Positions 23,079 through 31,011 of a stretch of 43,758 nt of DNA are shown in pieces (position 1 is the stretch's first letter; every line of letters begins with the position of its first letter). This DNA is from an uncultured bacterium. GTDB taxonomy: Bacteria > Verrucomicrobiota > Kiritimatiellia > RFP12 > UBA1067. The stretch covers positions 1 to 43,758 of the forward strand of contig CACZDG010000038.1 of assembly GCA_902779865.1 (NCBI GenBank), read 5' to 3'. The translations under genes and the position numbers were made by a program. The notes beneath the pieces are model-generated. The model saw only the letters and a program-made list of their open reading frames with translations, was not told the origin of the DNA and did no database searches.

Positions 23079-24671
23079 TTAGTTATTGGCAGCAGCCTGA
23101 GGCGCAGCCGTGAGCGTCACCTTCATGAACTTGGCGTTGGCCTTGTTCACGTTCACCGTGACCGTGCCCGTGGTCGCATCAACCGCCGTGACGGCGATGT
23201 TCTCCGTGGTCCAGGTGCCGGTCAGGCTGTCCGTGTAGCTCACCGCGAGGTAGCCGTTGCAGACGATCGTCGAACCAACCGTACCCGTGAGGTCAACGCC
23301 GTCAAGCGAGCAACCGATGGTGATGTCCCAGCCAGCCGTCGCGTTCTGCTTGATCTCGGTGATCTCGAGCGCGGTATTGCCAACCGTCGCCGACTCGTCA
23401 ACGTTCAGGAGGAACTGGTTCAGGTACTGGCTCGCGGTAGCGTCATCGCAGCCAACGCCCGCCTTCCACGCATCGTACTTGGCCTTGATGTCCGCGTCGG
23501 TGGTATCGATGTAGGTCGGATACGCGGGCGAAGCAGCCTTGGCAAGGAGCGTCGCGTTCGTGGTGACACCAGGAATCGCGAAGGTCAAGCCGAGATCGGT
23601 CTCGCCCATCGTGACCTTGTCAAACTCATAGCCAGACGCGAAGGTCGGGATGAGCTCGATCGTGGCCGTGCCATCACCAGGCGCGAGCTGAACGGCCGTG
23701 CCGCTCGTCAGGCTGTTGGTGGTGGCGAGGTCGGTCGAGAGCACATACGAAACGGCCGACACCTCGGAAGCAGTCCAAGTGAGCGTGAAGTCAATCGTCT
23801 CAACCACGAGCGGATCTTCCTCGGTCCACACGATTTCGTCAACAGCACCCGTGCCCTGGAAGCCAACGCCCTTGAGGGTAGTGGTCACACCTGGTTCCCC
23901 TGCCACCAAGCTCACGAAAACAGCTCCGCTTGAAAGCTGTGTCGCCGTTTCCGAGGTAATAACGGTACTTGTCGCCAACCCTTGAGCAAATGTAGCGTCC
24001 ATCGTTGCCGTCGTTGCATTCATCGTAACACCATCAATTTTAATGACGAACGCAGGCAGCTTAATCGAATCCGCAAACTCACTAGTCTGGTCGACAAGAT
24101 TCTCAATAGCGAGTACCGTCAAGCGATACCAAACGCCAGGTTCAATCGTCTTTCCTGTGAGTACGAAATCCCTACCATCGGCAACTAAAGCACCGGAATC
24201 GTTATAGTATCCAGCCCTCACCATAAGGTTCGTGGTACCTTCACCAGCCTGAAGCCAGATGGCCAACTTGTCATCGCTTGTGGTCGCTGGTGCCTCGTCC
24301 TCGGTGACCGTGAACTGCACGAGCGTATCGAGGTAGGTGCCAGTGGCGGCAACGTTCTCAGCGTCGCCGAGGCTGTATCCACCCTCAGTCTTGATGTCGT
24401 TGATCGAGCGCCAGAGCGTGCCGCCCTCGGTATCGAGCGCGAGGAAGTTGGCGTTGTTGGCCTCTTTGTAGTAGGCCGTGCGCTTGGTGGTAGAAGCCGC
24501 ATTAACGTCATTCGACACAAACGAGCTGTTCGACTCGCCATCGAAGTAGAAACGACTACCCGACACATTGGGCTGGTAATCATTAGCTCCTTCAAAGTCA
24601 ACTGCGGTGAGCGGTGCGGCGAAAGCCGCGGCTGAGGCCGCAATCGCTGTTGCAAACAATAACTTTTTCAT
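23079..24671 (-). CDS. Secreted beta-rich protein, 530 residues
   Basis: This exported protein of unknown function has a clear signal peptide, MKKLLFATAIAASAAAFA, then Ala-Pro-Leu. Residues about 25-235 look like a concanavalin-like sandwich (LTAVDFEG at the start, WYRLTVLAIENL near 183). Later segments are Thr/Ala-rich beta repeats. The end, from about residue 485, has GTWTTENIAVTAVDATTG and then ANAKFMKVTLTA, a domain style that recurs at the C-termini of secreted proteins in this kind of organism. AAAGGA precedes the ATG. It has its own promoter and a strong terminator, so it is monocistronic. Residues about 120-250 are encoded by more A/T-rich DNA than the rest. Confidence 0.82.
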   Translation of the reverse strand: MKKLLFATAIAASAAAFAAPLTAVDFEGANDYQPNVSGSRFYFDGESNSSFVSNDVNAASTTKRTAYYKEANNANFLALDTEGGTLWRSINDIKTEGGYSLGDAENVAATGTYLDTLVQFTVTEDEAPATTSDDKLAIWLQAGEGTTNLMVRAGYYNDSGALVADGRDFVLTGKTIEPGVWYRLTVLAIENLVDQTSEFADSIKLPAFVIKIDGVTMNATTATMDATFAQGLATSTVITSETATQLSSGAVFVSLVAGEPGVTTTLKGVGFQGTGAVDEIVWTEEDPLVVETIDFTLTWTASEVSAVSYVLSTDLATTNSLTSGTAVQLAPGDGTATIELIPTFASGYEFDKVTMGETDLGLTFAIPGVTTNATLLAKAASPAYPTYIDTTDADIKAKYDAWKAGVGCDDATASQYLNQFLLNVDESATVGNTALEITEIKQNATAGWDITIGCSLDGVDLTGTVGSTIVCNGYLAVSYTDSLTGTWTTENIAVTAVDATTGTVTVNVNKANAKFMKVTLTAAPQAAANN

Positions 24672-24755
24672 TTCATTTTTCCTTTATCATTCCGAAGGGG
24701 AATAGGGGTTGCCCGCGCCTCTTCGAAAGGCCCGGCCCAGCTGCTGACGGGTTCA

Positions 24756-24784
24756 AGTGTAGCAAATCCCCGAATCGAATGCAA
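24756..24784 (-). promoter_or_regulatory. Promoter of the 530-residue secreted-protein gene
   Basis: TTGCAT (24779-24784) and TACACT (24756-24761) are 17 bp apart, with TTTGC before the -10. Upstream of the -35 is an A/T-rich block ending TACCCCC, similar to the pre--35 block of the island cassettes and able to act as an UP element. Confidence 0.75.
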
Positions 24785-24907
24785 GGGGGTAAAAGAAAAA
24801 AGTTAATTTTTTTTTCTTGGGATTAATCGCCGGGGGCGAGCTGGTGCGGACGACAACACCCACAGAACGAGAAACAAGCCGATGCAAGGCCCTTTAATTT
24901 TGAACCA

Positions 24908-24925
24908 TTTTGCCATGGGGCAAAA
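24908..24925. promoter_or_regulatory. Inverted repeat upstream of the acyl-CoA ligase gene
   Basis: TTTTGCC (24908-24914), ATGG, GGCAAAA (24919-24925) is a perfect 7-bp inverted repeat, about 50 bp before the ligase -10. No gene ends here, so an operator is likelier than a terminator. Confidence 0.4.
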
Positions 24926-24976
24926 GTTTATCAAATCACCTCGTCTCGACGCAAGATGTGAAATGGAAAATTGTGA

Positions 24977-24982
24977 TATACT
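24977..24982 (+). promoter_or_regulatory. -10 element of the acyl-CoA ligase/MscS operon
   Basis: TATACT preceded by TGA forms an extended -10 at a fitting distance, about 27 bp, from the ATG. No acceptable -35 lies at 16-18 bp. Confidence 0.45.
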
Positions 24983-25008
24983 ATTCCCGTGACGCCATTG
25001 TCGGCGAC

Positions 25009-26853
25009 ATGATAAATATGACACGAACGAAAACATTGCTGGAGCAATTCCGCCAGAACCGGGACGAACGCCCGGACGAACCCGCGTTCCTTATCGCCGC
25101 CGGCGACAGGTCCGTGCCCATATCGTGGCGCGAGTTCGCCGAGGACGTCGAGGAAATCGCGTGGATCATACGCCACTACGCTCCTGGCGCGGTAGTGGGC
25201 CTTCTCGGCGAGAACTCCTACGAATGGATTACCGCACATGCGGCCGGATTATTCGCCGGCGTCACGGTGGTGCCGCTGGAGGTAAACCTTTCCGCGCAGG
25301 AAATCGTGGATAGGCTCGCGTTCACCGGGGCTACGTACCTCGTCCACAGCGCGCTCTACGTGGAAAAGGCGCGCGAGGTGGAGCGTCTGCTGCCGGGCCT
25401 CGTGATCGGCGGGTTCGGCTCGCACAAGGCGGACGAGCTTATGGCCATCGCACGCGCCGCGCTCGACATGGGCGACGACAGCGTCTTCGACCTGCCCCAG
25501 CGCAATGAAGACGAAACGGCGATGATCGTGTTCACGAGCGGCACCACGTCCAAACCCCGCGGCGCGGAACTGACCCTGCGCGGCATCCGCACGTTCACCG
25601 AATTCGCGGCGGAGACGTTCCATCTCGCGCCCGGCGAACGTTCGCTAATGCTGCTGCCGCTCTACCACATCTTCGGACTCTGCACCACATACGCAATGCT
25701 CGCGCACGGCGTGTCGCTCGGCGTGTGCCCCGACTTCCGCCGCATCTACGACGCGGTGGCGCGCTTCCGCGCGAACTTCCTCTTCCTCGTGCCCGCGCTC
25801 GCGGACATCCTCGCAAACAAGATCGCCCAGCACGGCCCGTCGGCCGAAACGGTGCTGGGCACGCCAATCGACTGGATCCTCGTGGGCGGCGCTCCACTCG
25901 CGCGCCGCACCTACGAGCGGCTTCTCTCGCTGGGCATTCGTCCGCTCGGCGGCTACGGCCTCACCGAAACAACCTCGCTCTATTCCCTCGCGCCCGTCGA
26001 TGACCCGCGCCCTGGCAGCGCCGGAAAGTGCTGCAACGGGTTCGGCGGCATGGAAGCGAAGGTGTCCGCCAGCGGGGAACTGCTCCTGCGCGGCCCCGCC
26101 GTGCTGAAGGGCTACTACAAGGAGCCGACGCGCACTGCGGACGTGCTTGACGGTGACGGCTGGTTCAGGACGGGCGACATCGGCCGCATCGACGACGACG
26201 GCTACGTGTGGATCACGGGCCGAGCCTCGCGCACCATCGTGCTCTCGTCCGGCAAGAAGGTGGCGCCGGAGGAACTGGAGGACAAAATCCTCTCCATACC
26301 CGGCGTACACGAAGTCGTGGTCAGCGGCGACGGCGCCGCACGCGAACTGGTGGCGGAAATCTACGCGGTCGTCTCGGAGGCTACGGTGAAGCGGCAGATC
26401 GATTCGCTGAACCGGCAACTCCCGGTCCACAAGCGCATCAACCGCGTCATCACGCGCAATGAGCCGTTCCCGCGAACGGCGTCCGGCAAGATACAGATGC
26501 AGAAGGCCACGACTGAGCGCGGCGATTCCAACGCGCCCAGTACGCCCAGCGCGCCAATGCCGCCGTTGCCCACTCTGCCCACGCCAAAGACAGAACCGAC
26601 GCAGCTGTTCCACATGTCGCTGCGCACGTGGCTGTTCTGGTCCGTGCTGTTCGTGGCGGCGGTCGTTCTGCTGTTCAACTTCGCAACCCTGATTTACCCC
26701 GCGCTGAAGGACAAGTTCCCGACACCGATCAACGAGCTCGTTGACGGCACGGAGATACTGCTCTCGGTGTTCGCGCTTTTAGTGGTGTGTCTGGCCCTCA
26801 AGGGCCGCAACCTCATGATGGTCTATAAAAGGAGAAAGAAAAATGACAAATGA
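25009..26853 (+). CDS. AMP-forming acyl-CoA/fatty-acid ligase with C-terminal membrane anchor
   Basis: This 614-residue adenylate-forming enzyme should activate a fatty or other carboxylic acid via acyl-AMP. The phosphate loop MIVFTSGTTSKPRG is near 173-186. GYGLTETTSL lies near 314, GWFRTGDIG near 384, and the C-terminal catalytic Lys in TASGKIQMQK near 490. After a Pro/Thr linker (about 507-532) there are two hydrophobic helices (about 542-565 and 583-602) and a basic tail, not part of the usual family. The enzyme is therefore probably tethered to the inner membrane, like lipid-recycling acyl-ACP synthetases. The start codon is uncertain: ATG at 25009 or 25018, neither with a strong Shine-Dalgarno. 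Its end overlaps the MscS gene by 11 bp. Confidence 0.87.
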   Translation: MINMTRTKTLLEQFRQNRDERPDEPAFLIAAGDRSVPISWREFAEDVEEIAWIIRHYAPGAVVGLLGENSYEWITAHAAGLFAGVTVVPLEVNLSAQEIVDRLAFTGATYLVHSALYVEKAREVERLLPGLVIGGFGSHKADELMAIARAALDMGDDSVFDLPQRNEDETAMIVFTSGTTSKPRGAELTLRGIRTFTEFAAETFHLAPGERSLMLLPLYHIFGLCTTYAMLAHGVSLGVCPDFRRIYDAVARFRANFLFLVPALADILANKIAQHGPSAETVLGTPIDWILVGGAPLARRTYERLLSLGIRPLGGYGLTETTSLYSLAPVDDPRPGSAGKCCNGFGGMEAKVSASGELLLRGPAVLKGYYKEPTRTADVLDGDGWFRTGDIGRIDDDGYVWITGRASRTIVLSSGKKVAPEELEDKILSIPGVHEVVVSGDGAARELVAEIYAVVSEATVKRQIDSLNRQLPVHKRINRVITRNEPFPRTASGKIQMQKATTERGDSNAPSTPSAPMPPLPTLPTPKTEPTQLFHMSLRTWLFWSVLFVAAVVLLFNFATLIYPALKDKFPTPINELVDGTEILLSVFALLVVCLALKGRNLMMVYKRRKKNDK

Positions 26854-27772
26854 AGTAGTCCAGGCAACGACAAACGCGGCCAACGCCGTCGCATGCGCAG
26901 CGCAAGCCGCCGGCGCAAAACTCGCAGACTCCGTGAGCAAACACGCCGCAGAGGGCCGTGAGGCGCTGAAGCAGGCAACGTCATGGCTGACCGAGAACGG
27001 GCTCGACCTTGCCGTAAACGTGCTTTCGGCCGTACTGATCCTGCTCATCGGCGGACTTCTCGTCAAGGGCATCGTCGCGGCAGTGCGAAAGTCGCTCTCG
27101 AAGGCGAAGAGGGTTGACGAGCTTCTGCGCACGTTCATCTGCAGCGTCGTCTCGAAGACGTGCTGGGCAATCCTTTTCGTCATCGCGCTCGGACGCCTCG
27201 GTGTTGACGTGGGGCCGCTGGTGGCGAGCCTTGGCGTGACCGGCGTCGTGCTCGGCTTCGCGTTCAAGGAATCGCTCGGCAGTCTCGCAAGCGGACTGAT
27301 GATTGCGCTCAACCATCCGTTCAGGGTCGGCGACTACATCATCGCCGGCGGCGTGGAGGGTTCCGTGATCGAACTCAACATGATGGCCACGGTGCTGGCG
27401 ACGGCGGACAACAAGAAGATCACCGTGCCCAATGCATCCGTCTGGGGCAGCGCAATAACGAACTTCAGCGCGCTCGGCAAGCGGCGCGTCGATACCGTCG
27501 TGGGCGTCGCCTACGGCACAGACCTCACAAAGGCCGTGGAGGTGGCGCGCGAGGCGCTCAAGAACGTGCCCGGAGTTCTGGCCGATCCCGAACCGGCGGT
27601 GGCCGTCGGTTCGCTCGGCGAATCCGCCGTGACGATCAACGTGCGTCCGTGGGCGACGTGTGCTGATTACTGGGCCGTGTTCTCAGGTGCGCAGCAGGCG
27701 GTGAAGGAGGCGTTCGAGCGCGCGGGCATCACGATCCCGTTCCCGCAGATCGACGTCCACATGGCCAAGTAA
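26843..27772 (+). CDS. mscS: MscS-family mechanosensitive channel
   Basis: This 309-residue small-conductance mechanosensitive channel releases solutes on hypo-osmotic shock. An amphipathic N-terminal stretch (1-48) precedes a first membrane helix (about 53-75). A second helix is near 93-112, and the pore helix contains LGFAFKESLGSLASGLMIAL. The MscS beta domain follows, with HPFRVGDYIIAGGVEGSVIE and the ITVPNASVWGSAITNFS strand, then an alpha/beta cytoplasmic end. AAAGGAG lies before the ATG, inside the ligase coding end. The overlap suggests coupling of a membrane-lipid enzyme with a tension-gated channel. It meets the convergent GHL10-like gene end to end without a single spacer base. Confidence 0.92.
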   Translation: MTNEVVQATTNAANAVACAAQAAGAKLADSVSKHAAEGREALKQATSWLTENGLDLAVNVLSAVLILLIGGLLVKGIVAAVRKSLSKAKRVDELLRTFICSVVSKTCWAILFVIALGRLGVDVGPLVASLGVTGVVLGFAFKESLGSLASGLMIALNHPFRVGDYIIAGGVEGSVIELNMMATVLATADNKKITVPNASVWGSAITNFSALGKRRVDTVVGVAYGTDLTKAVEVAREALKNVPGVLADPEPAVAVGSLGESAVTINVRPWATCADYWAVFSGAQQAVKEAFERAGITIPFPQIDVHMAK

Positions 27773-29212
27773 CTATCGGCTTCGGAAAAGGCCGAGGCGC
27801 AAGACGGGAAGAATCGACTCGACGAGCGTATCGTCGAGGTCGAAGAGCGCCACTCCGGCGAAACCCGCTCCGCGCGCGAGGTTGATCTGCTCAACCACCT
27901 GCGCGGCCGAAAGCTTCGACTCGTTCGCCGTCACGCCAATGCCGCCGATTACGTGGCGCGCGCGCGCTTTGGGGTTCCCCTGCTTTGCGACGAGAGCCGC
28001 GTAGCGAGCGCGTTTCTCGACGTAGTTCATCGGCACGGCGTAATCGACAAGCCCAGCGTCGATCCACGCCGGCCAATCCTGTCCCACCGAGGCGAGACAC
28101 GATGGATGGTCTGCCAGCACCGCCACCGTGAGCCATGCGCCGGGACGTACCGCGCGCAGGCGCTTGCGCACCGATTCCACGAACGTCGTGACGTTCCGCA
28201 CCGCGCCAGCCGGCTTCGCGGCGCCCTCGTACCAGCGCACGAAATCAAGGTGTACGCCAGCCACGGGATATGCGCGCGCTAGTTCGTCGATTGACTTCAG
28301 CATCCGCCAGCGGAGGTCGGGATTTGACGGGTCAAGGTACTCCGTGAGCGTTCCCTGTTTGTTCTTGAGCCGCCAACCCTTTTTCTGGAACGCAAGCATG
28401 TACGCCGAATCGGCCCGCGTCGCGTTGAAGCATATCACCCATGCATGGACGCGTATGCCCGTGCCACGCGCTGCGGCGAGACACGCCGCGAGCTGGTCGC
28501 CGTACCTGGCGTATTCCTTCGAACGCGGAAGCACGCTGGAGGCGTAGTGCGCAAAGCCCGCGCCGGACACGTTCACGAAAAGATCGGTAATGCCGTTCGC
28601 GCGAAGGACGCGGAACGTGCGCGGCCAATCGCCGGGATAGAGGCCGAGTCCCGAATGTTCCCACACGGCGTGTATTTCGCCGGGGCGAGGGCGCTGGGAG
28701 CGTCCGAGCGTCGAGGCCGCCGCGAGCATCACCTTCCTCTTCCGCTCCCACGACTTCCTGTCCCACGCGCCCGGCACCGTGGCGCCAACGACGTGCAGAA
28801 GATGGCGTTCCTTCGCGTCCTCACTATCGCGCACCTTCAGCGCGGGCTGTGCTCCGGCCACGGAAACGACCTGCTGCGAAGCGGAGTAGAGCGGACGTAT
28901 CTTCCCGCCGCGTCCGCGAAACCGTGCGAGCGCGGCCACCTGCGCGGGCGTGGGCTTAGTGCAGGTTACGAGAAATGCGAGGTCGCGTCCGGCAAGGGCG
29001 GTGTCAAGGTAGGCGTCGGAAACCAAGTCGGCCTTCACCCCGTTGCGAGCGAGAATGCGCGCGGTACCGTCCGCAAGCGACGCCGCGTACGCACGTTCGG
29101 ACGCTGGCACGGCGACCTCCGCCTTCACCACGGCGATGCGCGAGCGCGCAGGGACCGCGCCAATGCAGAACACGAGCGAGAACAGGATTAACGCACATCT
29201 TGCGAAACACAT
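27773..29212 (-). CDS. Secreted GHL10-like glycoside-hydrolase-family protein
   Basis: This 479-residue exported protein has a C-terminal (beta/alpha)8-type domain of the GHL10 (formerly DUF187-like) group. Features are RVHAWVICFNATR near 250-262, LDPSNPDLRW, VAGVHLDFVRWYEG near 315, WPAWIDAGLVDYAVPMNYV near 385-400 and FAGVALFDLDD near the end. Residues about 28-150 form an alpha/beta region resembling a BPL/glutamine-amidotransferase-like fold. The start at 29212 begins a signal peptide (MCFARCALILFSLVFCIGA) one base after the trmD stop; a longer start at 29239 would hide the signal and overlap trmD. Substrate is unknown; peptidoglycan or polysaccharide are typical guesses for the group. 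Confidence 0.78.
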   Translation of the reverse strand: MCFARCALILFSLVFCIGAVPARSRIAVVKAEVAVPASERAYAASLADGTARILARNGVKADLVSDAYLDTALAGRDLAFLVTCTKPTPAQVAALARFRGRGGKIRPLYSASQQVVSVAGAQPALKVRDSEDAKERHLLHVVGATVPGAWDRKSWERKRKVMLAAASTLGRSQRPRPGEIHAVWEHSGLGLYPGDWPRTFRVLRANGITDLFVNVSGAGFAHYASSVLPRSKEYARYGDQLAACLAAARGTGIRVHAWVICFNATRADSAYMLAFQKKGWRLKNKQGTLTEYLDPSNPDLRWRMLKSIDELARAYPVAGVHLDFVRWYEGAAKPAGAVRNVTTFVESVRKRLRAVRPGAWLTVAVLADHPSCLASVGQDWPAWIDAGLVDYAVPMNYVEKRARYAALVAKQGNPKARARHVIGGIGVTANESKLSAAQVVEQINLARGAGFAGVALFDLDDTLVESILPVLRLGLFRSR

Positions 29213-29213
29213 T

Positions 29214-29912
29214 TCAGCCTCCGATTGCCCAAGTGCCACCGCGCTCGATAAGGTCGGGGCGACGGCGCGACGTCAGGTCTATGGCCTGGCGCTTCCGCCA
29301 CGACGCCGCCTTGCCGTGATCGCCATCTACAAGCACCTGCGGCACGGCGAGTCCGCGATAGACTGGCGGACGCGTGTATTGCGGCGATTCAAGGAGTCCG
29401 CCGTCCCCGAACGACTCGCTTGCCGTTGCCGCCGCGCCGCCGCCGAGCACGCCGGGAATAAGGCGCACGGCGGAGTCAATCATCGCGGCCACAGGGATTT
29501 CGCCGCCGGTAAGAACGAAGTCGCCCATCGAAACCTCGTCCGTCACAAGTCGGCGCACGCGCTCGTCTATGCCCTCGTAGTGTCCGCAAAGGAACACGAG
29601 GTGTTCGACGCGGGAGAAATCCTCTGCCATGCGCTGGGTGTATGGCGTTCCCGCAGGGGTTGTTAGGACGATGCGCGCGCCGGGGGTGCGAACGGCCTCG
29701 ATCGCCTCTGTCCACACGTCGGGCCTCATCAGCATTCCGGGACCGCCGGAATACGGTTTATCGTCAACCGTGCGCCGCTGGTCGCGGGCGAAGTCGCGCA
29801 GATCCACAGTGCGAATGAAAACCTTTCCCGCACGCGCGGCACGGGAAAGGATGCTCTCACCGAGGAATCCCCGAAACATCTCGGGGAAGACGGTGATGAT
29901 GTCAATCCGCAT
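29214..29912 (-). CDS. trmD: tRNA (guanine37-N1)-methyltransferase
   Basis: This 232-residue SPOUT methyltransferase modifies G37 of tRNAs reading CNN and CGG-type codons, preventing frameshifting. The AdoMet trefoil knot shows PYSGGPGMLM (53-62), LCGHYEGIDERV (109-120) and DEVSMGDFVLTGGE (125-138). The C-terminal helical domain has the usual RPPVYRGLAVPQVLVDGDH. The ATG shares one base with the rplS stop (TAATG), so translation is coupled. The length is typical for TrmD. Confidence 0.96.
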   Translation of the reverse strand: MRIDIITVFPEMFRGFLGESILSRAARAGKVFIRTVDLRDFARDQRRTVDDKPYSGGPGMLMRPDVWTEAIEAVRTPGARIVLTTPAGTPYTQRMAEDFSRVEHLVFLCGHYEGIDERVRRLVTDEVSMGDFVLTGGEIPVAAMIDSAVRLIPGVLGGGAAATASESFGDGGLLESPQYTRPPVYRGLAVPQVLVDGDHGKAASWRKRQAIDLTSRRRPDLIERGGTWAIGG

Positions 29913-30280
29913 TATTTCTTCACGAGCTTACGGACAGCCTTGTGGCTGCAGAACGTGCGCTCGGTGTAGAGCTTGCTGCGCCACGAGGAGTTCTTCTTGA
30001 CCACGACGATCTTCTCGACCGCCGGGCTGTTGAACGGGAAGAGCTTCTCGACGCGCACGCCGTAGCTATCGCGGGAGACAGTGAAGTTGCCGGAGGCGTT
30101 CTTCGTGCCGTTGTCGATCGCGAGCACCTTGCCCTCGAAGTCCTGGACGCGGGTCTTTTCGCCTTCCTTGATGCGCACGGAGACGCGAACGGTGTCGCCT
30201 GCGTGGAACTCGGGGAACTTCTTGTCGGCGAGTTTTGCCGTCTGTTCCGCGTTGATCTTTTCCAAAAGCTTGATAGCCAT
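29912..30280 (-). CDS. rplS: 50S ribosomal protein L19
   Basis: This 122-residue L19, at the 30S-50S interface, has a recognisable core: FHAGDTVRVSVRIKEGEKTR, FEGKVLAI, FTVSRDSYGVRVEKLFPF and the C-terminal KNSSWRSKLYTERT. The start at 30280 gives the family N-terminus MAIKLLEKI; the frame remains open upstream but that part matches nothing. It lies 23 bp after rpsP and immediately before trmD, an altered order compared with the common rpsP-rimM-trmD-rplS. Confidence 0.96.
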   Translation of the reverse strand: MAIKLLEKINAEQTAKLADKKFPEFHAGDTVRVSVRIKEGEKTRVQDFEGKVLAIDNGTKNASGNFTVSRDSYGVRVEKLFPFNSPAVEKIVVVKKNSSWRSKLYTERTFCSHKAVRKLVKK

Positions 30281-30303
30281 GATGTAACCTGCCCTTTCCG
30301 TAA

Positions 30304-30555
30304 TTAGGCCTTGGGCGCCGCCTTGCGGGCGCGGCGGATCAGGGACGCGACGGTGGTGGAGGGCTTTGCACCCCTCTTCAGCCAATCGTCAACGCGCGCG
30401 AGATCGATCTTGAAGTTTTCGTCCTTGATGGCGGTATCGTACCAGCCAAGAATCTCAAGGAATTTACCATCGCGGGGCGAACGCTCGTCCGCCGCTACGA
30501 TACGATAAGTCGCGTGGTTCTTGCAACCGGTGCGACGCATTCTTAGTTTAACCAT
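30304..30555 (-). CDS. rpsP: 30S ribosomal protein S16
   Basis: This 83-residue S16 starts MVKLRMRRTGCKNHATYRIV and contains ADERSPRDGKFLEILGWYD, both hallmarks of the family. The tail, RRARKAAPKA, is basic. The start at 30555 is supported by AGGT upstream and a strong promoter 35 bp away. It heads the transcript rpsP-rplS-trmD and probably the GHL10-like gene. Confidence 0.96.
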   Translation of the reverse strand: MVKLRMRRTGCKNHATYRIVAADERSPRDGKFLEILGWYDTAIKDENFKIDLARVDDWLKRGAKPSTTVASLIRRARKAAPKA

Positions 30556-30589
30556 TTTCTTTACCTTTTTTCTGCGAATTGAGGGACAT

Positions 30590-30618
30590 ATTTTATCACA
30601 ATCGCATCCCCAATGCAA
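30590..30618 (-). promoter_or_regulatory. Promoter of the rpsP-rplS-trmD operon
   Basis: TTGCAT (30613-30618) and TAAAAT (30590-30595) are 17 bp apart, with TGA before the -10. The leader is about 28 nt. Confidence 0.75.
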
Positions 30619-30659
30619 GAGGAAAAAACATAAACGAAAATTCGCGCGATTTGCCGCGC
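30619..30659 (-). terminator. Possible weak terminator after folB
   Basis: A 5-bp GC stem (CGCGC at 30655-30659 with GCGCG at 30644-30648 as read on the plus strand, loop of 6) follows the folB stop closely. A T-rich stretch ending in six T residues comes next on the minus strand. The stem is short, so confidence is low. Confidence 0.35.
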
Positions 30660-30663
30660 CGCG

Positions 30664-31011
30664 CTACTTCCGCGTGAGGCGCACTTCCGCGCTACCGAGA
30701 CCGGAGACGCTGCCGAACTTTCGCACGCCCACGGTGACGCTTTCTACGCGCGGATCGGAAAGGCAGACGTCCGCCACGACTCCGGCGGCGCGTTCAAGAA
30801 GTCGGCACCGGGCCTCCTCCAGGGCCTCGCGGATGTCGCCCACGAGAAGCGCGTAGTCAACGGTGTCGTCGAGCTTGTCCGAGATGGACGCCTCTTCGAG
30901 GTCCATGTCGAGCGACACGTCCACGAGAATCTTCTGCTCGCTTTCGCGCTCCTCCGGGAGGTCACCGATAATGCATTCGACCTCGATGCCGTTCAACTTC
31001 AGTTGATCCAT
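30664..31011 (-). CDS. folB: Dihydroneopterin aldolase family protein (folate pathway)
   Basis: This 115-residue protein of the FolB/FolX T-fold family probably cleaves dihydroneopterin to 6-hydroxymethyl-dihydropterin. It begins MDQLKLNGIEVECIIGDLPEER, with the typical Gly-Glu-Arg substrate region. It then shows QKILVDVSLDMDL, DTVDYALLVGDI and the C-terminal VESVTVGVRKFGSVSGLGSAEV. The start at 31011 has GGAGGA upstream. It overlaps the transporter gene by 13 bp and is the last gene of the long kdsA-led run. No other folate genes are in the window. FolX epimerase cannot be fully excluded. Confidence 0.85.
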   Translation of the reverse strand: MDQLKLNGIEVECIIGDLPEERESEQKILVDVSLDMDLEEASISDKLDDTVDYALLVGDIREALEEARCRLLERAAGVVADVCLSDPRVESVTVGVRKFGSVSGLGSAEVRLTRK

